Shown here in pieces: positions 58,444 to 64,000 of a DNA stretch of 64,000 nucleotides. Source of the stretch: Neospora caninum Liverpool (taxonomy: Eukaryota > Apicomplexa > Conoidasida > Eucoccidiorida > Sarcocystidae); the NCBI RefSeq assembly GCF_000208865.1, contig NC_018391.1, forward strand, positions 1,550,001-1,614,000. Direction: 5' to 3'. A model generated the notes under the pieces. That model was not told the DNA's origin. It was given only the letters and a program-made list of their open reading frames with translations, and searched no databases. Both the position numbers and the translations under genes were made by a program. The stretch's first letter is position 1; each line of letters opens with the position of its first letter.

Positions 58444-61400
58444 GCTGGTTCAAAACGAAGAAACCTAGTGGGGAAAACGCCGATCCCGTCCGCTCGGGTG
58501 CTGGTTCTGTGCCCGGCGTACCAAGCCGCTGACTCCCGGGCAAGGGCGACTACGTAGTACCGCACAGAAACCCAGGAAGCACGAAGTTCACTTTCAATGA
58601 CACCAGAAAGCGATCATCATTCAATCACATCGCCCGATGACCCGGCCGCTGGTACAGGTTTTCGCGCACTCGATGGGAGCGCGCACCGTCGAGCTCTCGA
58701 GACGCTTAGAGGTCCAATCGGACGGAGCTACACGTTTAAAACGCGCGCGGTTTGCTGCACTGGTACGTTTTGTGTGTTGCCCGCAACATCCAAAGATGAA
58801 AAAAAAAGCAAACTGTGCGATGTGGCCTAATCCCAAAACAACGTACGGAAATGTAGCTCGACTCAGGTATGAGGTGTTGTACGCGCTTCTCCCGTCGCAT
58901 CGCGATTGTCGAGCTTTACACGTGCCGGAACTTCCCGCCCAGCGCAATCGTGACTCGCGGAGTGGAAGCTGTCGGAAATGCGCTGCGTCCGCCAAGGCCG
59001 GTAGGGCTGTGCGCGAAGAACGCGGGGATACACAGGGTGCAAAGTGCACCGGACGAGCACCCTCGGAAAGGTGGAAACTGAAGCAAACTTGGCTAAGTTG
59101 ACCCTCCTGCCGTTCTTTTGCTTAACGGTGACTGAAACACACAGAGGGCCTAGCCAACATTGGCCGGCAGTGAGCGCATCCAGTCCAGGTTAAGAGCGGG
59201 GCCACACTGTCGCTCCTGCGATTTCCACGCGGACGTTTCCAGCAAATTCTGGGCACACCATTTACCTATCGGTGTGCCTTAAAATATTCTTAAAGTTTGA
59301 TTTTCGTGGTTGCAGCCACACCTCTGCTGCAGAAGGTTCTGCTTTTCGACTAAGAATTATTCGTTTTGCTCGTGAAGCTATATATTATCAGACAGCTGCC
59401 CGAACGAACGCAACGCTGCAAACAGGTGCACGAACTGGTGTGCACGCGTCGATAAAAGGCTCGAATGAACAAAGGATTTCATGGCAAAAGACAGAACAAC
59501 TCTTTGGCGCACTTCCTAACTCTGTGGGTGTCGTTATAACATGTGTCGTGCTGGAACTAGGAGGTAACTCTGAAGCGCCCTTTGCCGGTGCCCTACGTCG
59601 TCCAGCGCTCCTCGCACCGAGGACACTTGTGAGTTGTATTCATAACGAAGAACAAAGCTCACGCGTTGTCACACTCCCCAGGTGACGGAGTGGGCAAGTA
59701 GTGCAGAACACGAGAGCTCCACGCATATGCGTCCCACGCGCAGATGGCGGTCTGAGGCGCGAGGGGTGTGGCAGCCCTCATACGATCTTTTCAACTCTAG
59801 CCTAAGTAGCGGCCCCACAGGCCCTGATCAATAGTTGGCACAAGGGGCCCCGGGATGTTCTAGACGATGTGTCAGGCTGTCTTCTGTCACACTAAACTCG
59901 TGCAATCTTTGGGGATGCCGAACGTGGCTCTACTGTTCAAGTTCGTCCGTCTACCAATAGCTGCATCGCGCCTCCACAATTAGTCACTGTTTCGCGTGTG
60001 TCCTCTCCAGGGAATTCTGGTATGATGAACAAGCCGTGGAAGGTGTCTTGGTTTCTAGATGGGACCGCTGCTGATCGGGGAACCGCGAATGCGCGGGTAC
60101 CCCGAGTCGCCAGCCTGCTGGTTCGTGTAAAGTGTGAATCCCTCTCGTAATGGTGTCTGTAAAAGAACACTCGAATACACTTGCACGCCTTCTACCATTT
60201 GGAAGAAAGGCTTCACTGGCTGCTTCTGCTCTTTGTCCGATTCCGTCTGTCTGGGGACACTAAATTTCGCATTTCGTGGGGTGCTTGTCGCGGGTGCCTC
60301 GAGGAGCATCGTGCAAGAAGGAATGAAAGACGAGCGCAATGGAATAAAAAAGAAAACAATCCATTTGCGCATGTTGCTGTTGCTTGCTATGAGCATGAAT
60401 GCGTATCTCTCATGCTGCACAGAACAAAGCGGTTGGATCGCGCCGGAACTCGCTGCAACGCCGCCGATTGCGTTGTGTCTGTGACAATGAACCCGAACAT
60501 CCGTGGTGCTACTGAGACATCAACCCGGTCTGGCCCGTATCCTTCTCGCCAATCAGCAGGAAGTTCATCATCCATATCTGTGAGCAAAGTATTATCCCAA
60601 TTTGGAAAAAAGGTACTGAAGTAGCACTCCTTCACGCTGTGGTTCTGGCGCAGTCTCATGTGCATATATCGAGAGGCACATAGGGCAGGACCCGATCGCG
60701 AAGAGAGTGCAAGAAGATTATTACGTGCCGCACATCGGTCAAAAGTTTCCACGCGCTCTTCCAGGCAACTCATGAGACCTAAGGAGCATGTGTTGATGTC
60801 ATGAAGATCTTGGACACCCATATCTCAGAATGCAAGACCTTCTGCGTGAGTAGACAGCAACGTACTGACTGCTTCACCATTTATTAGGCTCGGTTTAGAA
60901 GCCAACAGCATATCTCGAGAGCCAATACTTTCTGTGGCTCTGTTCTAAACCAAAGTATTTTGATTATCTTGGAAGCTTTTTACAGATGAGTCTTATCGTC
61001 AATCGCCGCGGCTTTTCGTGGAGGCAAAGGCGTCTGACAGTCTAAAGGTATCGCAAAATTTACAGTTTACGGCGAATGCAAGGGGCCACTTATGGCTCAC
61101 TATCCGGTTCCTCACGGTATGTTCGGGCGCAAAACAATTCCGGAAAATGTTTTGAATCCTTATATCCCGTCGAGCAACATGTCTATCCTCCTCCACACAG
61201 GATAAATTCAAGCGGAATCATTACATCAGCAACAGTCACAGTGATTTTGCTCTGTGGTATGCCTTCTTTGGTGTAAAGAACCGCACCAGTACACGGCAAT
61301 TGATCGAATGGAGTTGTTCGGCGTGCACATGTTGTCGTTCTGGGGGTTCGACCTATTCTAAACCCACCGATGCCGCAGTCGTAGACCCGATACTTCGGCG

Positions 61401-63161
61401 GTACGGAACCAGAATAGAACCTCATAGCAATCTCTCACTGCCGAGGTAGAGGCGGAACCCTGAATCCTAATTTCTCTCTTTCAAAAGTATTCCTAAACGG
61501 CAGCTTTCGACGCATACCCAACGTCTTGTACTTAGCATGCGGCAGAACTCCTAACTTATGGATGGGCTTTAACCGGATCCAAGTTCTATTGCTTTTCATG
61601 GCCGACATGTTAAGGGCATTAAGTATAGTGGTGTCCAGCGTATATTCGAAAAACCAGCATTTGTATAGAAGATATACGAATATCGTGATATTCACTCCGC
61701 TAGTCTCCTTCCTGATGTTAGTCTCTACGGAATACTCGGATCGGATTGACGGAGCACTCCTGGTGAGGGCCTTAGTTCCTGGCCTTCTCTTCCCATCCGC
61801 TAAGCCCATTCCTGGGATGAGCACAGGAAGCTGCCCGGCAACTACAATCGCAGGAAAAGCCGTTCCCTTCTTGATAGTTGTGCGCAAGGGCTCTGATCGG
61901 TTGAGGGACATAGCGGCACTGTAAGCTGAGGTTAGTGAACGAACGGCCACCAGCAACAACCCTTTGTAGAGTCACTGGGTGGCTAGAACCCAATGTATGT
62001 GTTCTGTTTTCAAGCGCAGCGCGGTCACACACACAATCCATTTGCTTATTGAAAAAGTAACATGTCGCGTACATTCCTTAATGTCTAGAGCAATACAGCA
62101 TGAATAGGTAGTAAAGCGCGGGGTGTGGCTGTTGCACATCAGCTTTAGATACTGCTAAAATAGCAGCTAAATGCCGCTCAAGCATGCGGGTTTTCGGTTT
62201 TCCCTGAAATCGATTTGGAAGGCGATGCGGTAATACCGTAAGTACATAATATAAACTTCCGGCGAGAAGTGAAACGGATTTCAGAGAAAGAGGTGCTTAG
62301 CGGGTAAGTTAGTGTCTATAAAAATATACCCGAGTGTTAACTGAGTTAATTTAATCTCAACCCAATAAAATCGCAACTCACAAACAACCGCACGTACGTG
62401 TCTCCCAGCTGTACATCTGCCAGCGAGGGACACCTGCATGCATATGGCACACGCGTAACGTTTCATATTCAGTGGGTTGTGGGTTAGCATCGGCCTTCCA
62501 ACTGACTCCCCTTCCTCGGTTTTCCACTATGAGAGGAGGCTTTGTGGCTGTCACTGTTTAACTCATAGCTGGGAACTTTGTGGTACCACCCAATGTGGAA
62601 CAGATGAGCTGAGTTTCGCTTTCTTCTCAAGGTCCACTGATTGCTCCCGCCGCGCTGAGGAACGAAACCGCGAATCTCCAAAACAGGACAGTGTTATTCC
62701 CTTTTTTTCCGTGATAACCGATTCAGTTGCGCCCAGATTTTGCTTGTTTCGTGGCGGCACACAGGGGCCACTGGATACTGGGATGTCAACTATTCCTTTC
62801 TGAAGCGTGGACTTGGTAAAGGTAAGTCGAGAGAACGTCGACGGGCACACTGTGACCAGCAACTATCTGCCGTTGTGGACGTTATTTTTTGGCAGGTGCA
62901 TGCAAACCCATTCTGTACATCTGTCACTACTTTATGGGGATCCTGCCGATATAGACACCGTTTTTTCCCTGGTAACTCGGGCGACGTTGCGGTTCGGCGG
63001 CCTTGGCGCTTGGATGCCTTTCTTGGTTGCATAACAGTTCATCGGCTGGTCGGTGGCCGTCTCCTGATTGCAGGCAGCACCTGAATAGTGCAACCGCAGA
63101 GTGGAAGGTTTCTGATTCATGTTTTGACGGCGTTCGTCACAACCTCCAGCAGTTAGACATA
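58444..63161. other. Long gene-poor divergent region
   Basis: About 4.7 kb, the longest stretch without a supported gene, between the divergent hydrolase and LSm7 starts. The part near 61.5-62.5 kb is AT-rich. Overlapping frames of 132 and 174 codons lie on opposite strands at 61435-61959, and a 137-codon frame at 59272-59685; none has a domain, leader or splice support. A non-coding RNA or an unrecognised small gene cannot be excluded. Confidence 0.45.
62897..62904 (+). promoter_or_regulatory. TGCATGCA motif upstream of LSm7
   Basis: An exact palindrome 258 nt upstream of the LSm7 ATG, with another TGCATGC at 62435-62441. GCATGC is a known apicomplexan AP2-factor core. Regulatory use is inferred from position only. 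Confidence 0.35.
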
Positions 63162-63249
63162 ATGACAAGCAAAGAAGCACGGTCGGTCATCGACCTCAAC
63201 AAGTTCCTTAACCAGCGCGTTCGAGTCAAATTCAGCGGCGGACGAGAGA
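63162..63249 (+). CDS. LSM7: LSm7, first exon only
   Basis: LSm7 is a subunit of the LSm2-8 ring on U6 snRNA and of the LSm1-7 ring in mRNA decay. The ATG at 63162 opens MTSKEARSVIDLNKFLNQ followed by RVRVKFSGGRE, matching Sm motif 1 of LSm7 (in the human protein, ILDLSKY then IRVKFQGGRE). The exon ends CGAGAGA|GTGAGC at 63249/63250 in phase 1, at the point where the family continues with the conserved strand containing GF(D)PLLNLVLD. I find no sequence for that strand or for Sm motif 2 in the remaining 750 bp, so the rest lies beyond the right edge behind a long intron, or this is an isolated exon copy. Only about 29 of the expected 100 or so residues are present. Confidence 0.75.
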
Positions 63250-63790
63250 GTGAGCTCGCAAGGAACTTCTGCTTCACCGGGGAACACTTCAAAAGATGAT
63301 GGCTCTAGCGATCAATTGGTCTTCCAGGGGCGAAACGTTGATAGCGCGTGCGCATTCGCAGCCCCGCCTTCGACAGGCCGGCACATATCAGATTTCGCTT
63401 TTCGTGGAAGGCATGTCAAGGACGAGAGGGCTTCTATGTGGTTTTAACACCTCGAGATGCGTGATTTTAATGGGTGTTTATACGGGCTTTTAGCCTGCAA
63501 GTAGTGGTTTCTCTTTCATGTAGGGGTTCGAGCAAGTCGCGGCGTGCCGGAGGTTCCTGGACCAAGAAGAGACTAACACCAACACCGCAGTGTCTGTACC
63601 GCGATGAGGCTGAAGCCGCGCCGGTGGTTTATGCGGGTGGGTGTCGACGGTGCCTAGCAGTTACAACTAATATAGCAACAAGGGTTCACGCAGAGGCGGC
63701 GCGGGCTATACTCATAAACAACAGCCGAGCACAAGGTAACGTACTGAATTCAACGTAAAGGGGTGTTGGGATTGATTTGCTCCCCTGTGC
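63250..63790. other. Presumed LSm7 intron or intergenic sequence
   Basis: Between the LSm7 donor and the stop codon of the minus-strand gene at the right edge. Open stretches (such as 63474-63758) do not match LSm7 or any family I know. Confidence 0.45.
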
Positions 63791-64000
63791 TCAGTTACCG
63801 GTGTGCTGAAAGGACATGATGCCGTCTCGAATCTCGTTCTCGACGAAACTGAAGAATTCCTGAGAGGTGAGCTGTTGTGCATTTGGCATCGCTTGTAGCA
63901 TATTCAAGCGTGTACGAAGATAGAGCTGGCGCGGCTGCACTTCTGCATCGTTAACGAACAAATTACCATATTCATCTGTACGGTTTTTGGGGGGTGTACT
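63791..64000 (-). CDS. C-terminal exon of an unrecognised gene, cut by the window edge
   Basis: A frame open from the right edge to the TGA at 63793-63791 encodes 69 residues, including DEYGNLFVNDAEVQPRQLY, LRTRLNMLQAMPNAQQ and TSQEFFSFVENEIRDGI, ending FQHTGN. Composition is that of a folded, helical protein rather than a chance frame. No internal acceptor is needed, so the exon continues off the window. It would be convergent with, or nested in an intron of, the LSm7 gene. I do not recognise the family. Confidence 0.5.
   Translation of the reverse strand, partial: STPPKNRTDEYGNLFVNDAEVQPRQLYLRTRLNMLQAMPNAQQLTSQEFFSFVENEIRDGIMSFQHTGN

Noticed and set aside
58637..59101. 154-codon plus-strand and 142-codon minus-strand frames upstream of the hydrolase
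   Set aside because: Mutually overlapping frames in a promoter region, with basic composition and no supporting features.
61435..61959. Overlapping 174- and 132-codon frames on opposite strands, considered as an inserted mitochondrial gene fragment
   Set aside because: Neither translation matches cytochrome b or cytochrome oxidase subunits as I know them, and there is no domain or splice support. A search against coccidian mitochondrial DNA would settle it.

Overview
The window is nuclear DNA from an apicomplexan, most likely a sarcocystid coccidian (Toxoplasma, Neospora or Hammondia type). The evidence is spliced eukaryotic genes with clean GT-AG introns whose exon phases join correctly, roughly balanced base composition, and several nucleus-encoded bacterial-type organelle proteins behind long leaders (bS1 and uS14 for the apicoplast, an Era GTPase, a peroxiredoxin). 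I cannot fix the species from the sequence alone.

Layout, left to right. 1-4.8 kb: KIN17 (-), last exon off the left edge. 7.1-8.3 kb: unrecognised secreted protein (+). 10.2-12.0 kb: large low-complexity ORF (-). 15.8-18.9 kb: three-exon kinesin (+). 20.0-20.6 kb: small two-helix protein resembling Mic10 (-). 21.3-22.6 kb: MOLO1/TPM-fold membrane protein (-). 23.8-29.7 kb: Era GTPase with at least 14 exons (-). 31.7-32.5 kb: Prx5-type peroxiredoxin (+). 34.5-37.9 kb: plastid-type S1 (-). 37.9-42.1 kb: unrecognised 1091-aa protein with a signal peptide (-). 43.7-45.0 kb: uS14 (+). 46.4-48.1 kb: unrecognised three-exon gene (-). 50.2-53.7 kb: unrecognised multi-exon gene (+). 55.6-58.4 kb: intronless alpha/beta-hydrolase that has lost its nucleophile (-). 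58.4-63.2 kb: long gene-poor stretch. 63.2 kb: LSm7 first exon (+). 63.8 kb to the right edge: C-terminus of another gene (-).

The centre of the window (23.8-45 kb) holds three components of bacterial-type organelle translation: an Era-like small-subunit assembly GTPase and the small-subunit proteins bS1 and uS14. Because they lie on both strands under separate promoters, this is proximity rather than an operon. KIN17 (RNA and DNA processing) and LSm7 (U6 snRNA and mRNA decay) are housekeeping genes at the two ends. Most of the unrecognised proteins carry secretory leaders or long disordered regions, as is common in coccidia. Exon boundaries below were read by eye from splice signals, phase and protein-family similarity; where a join is uncertain this is stated.
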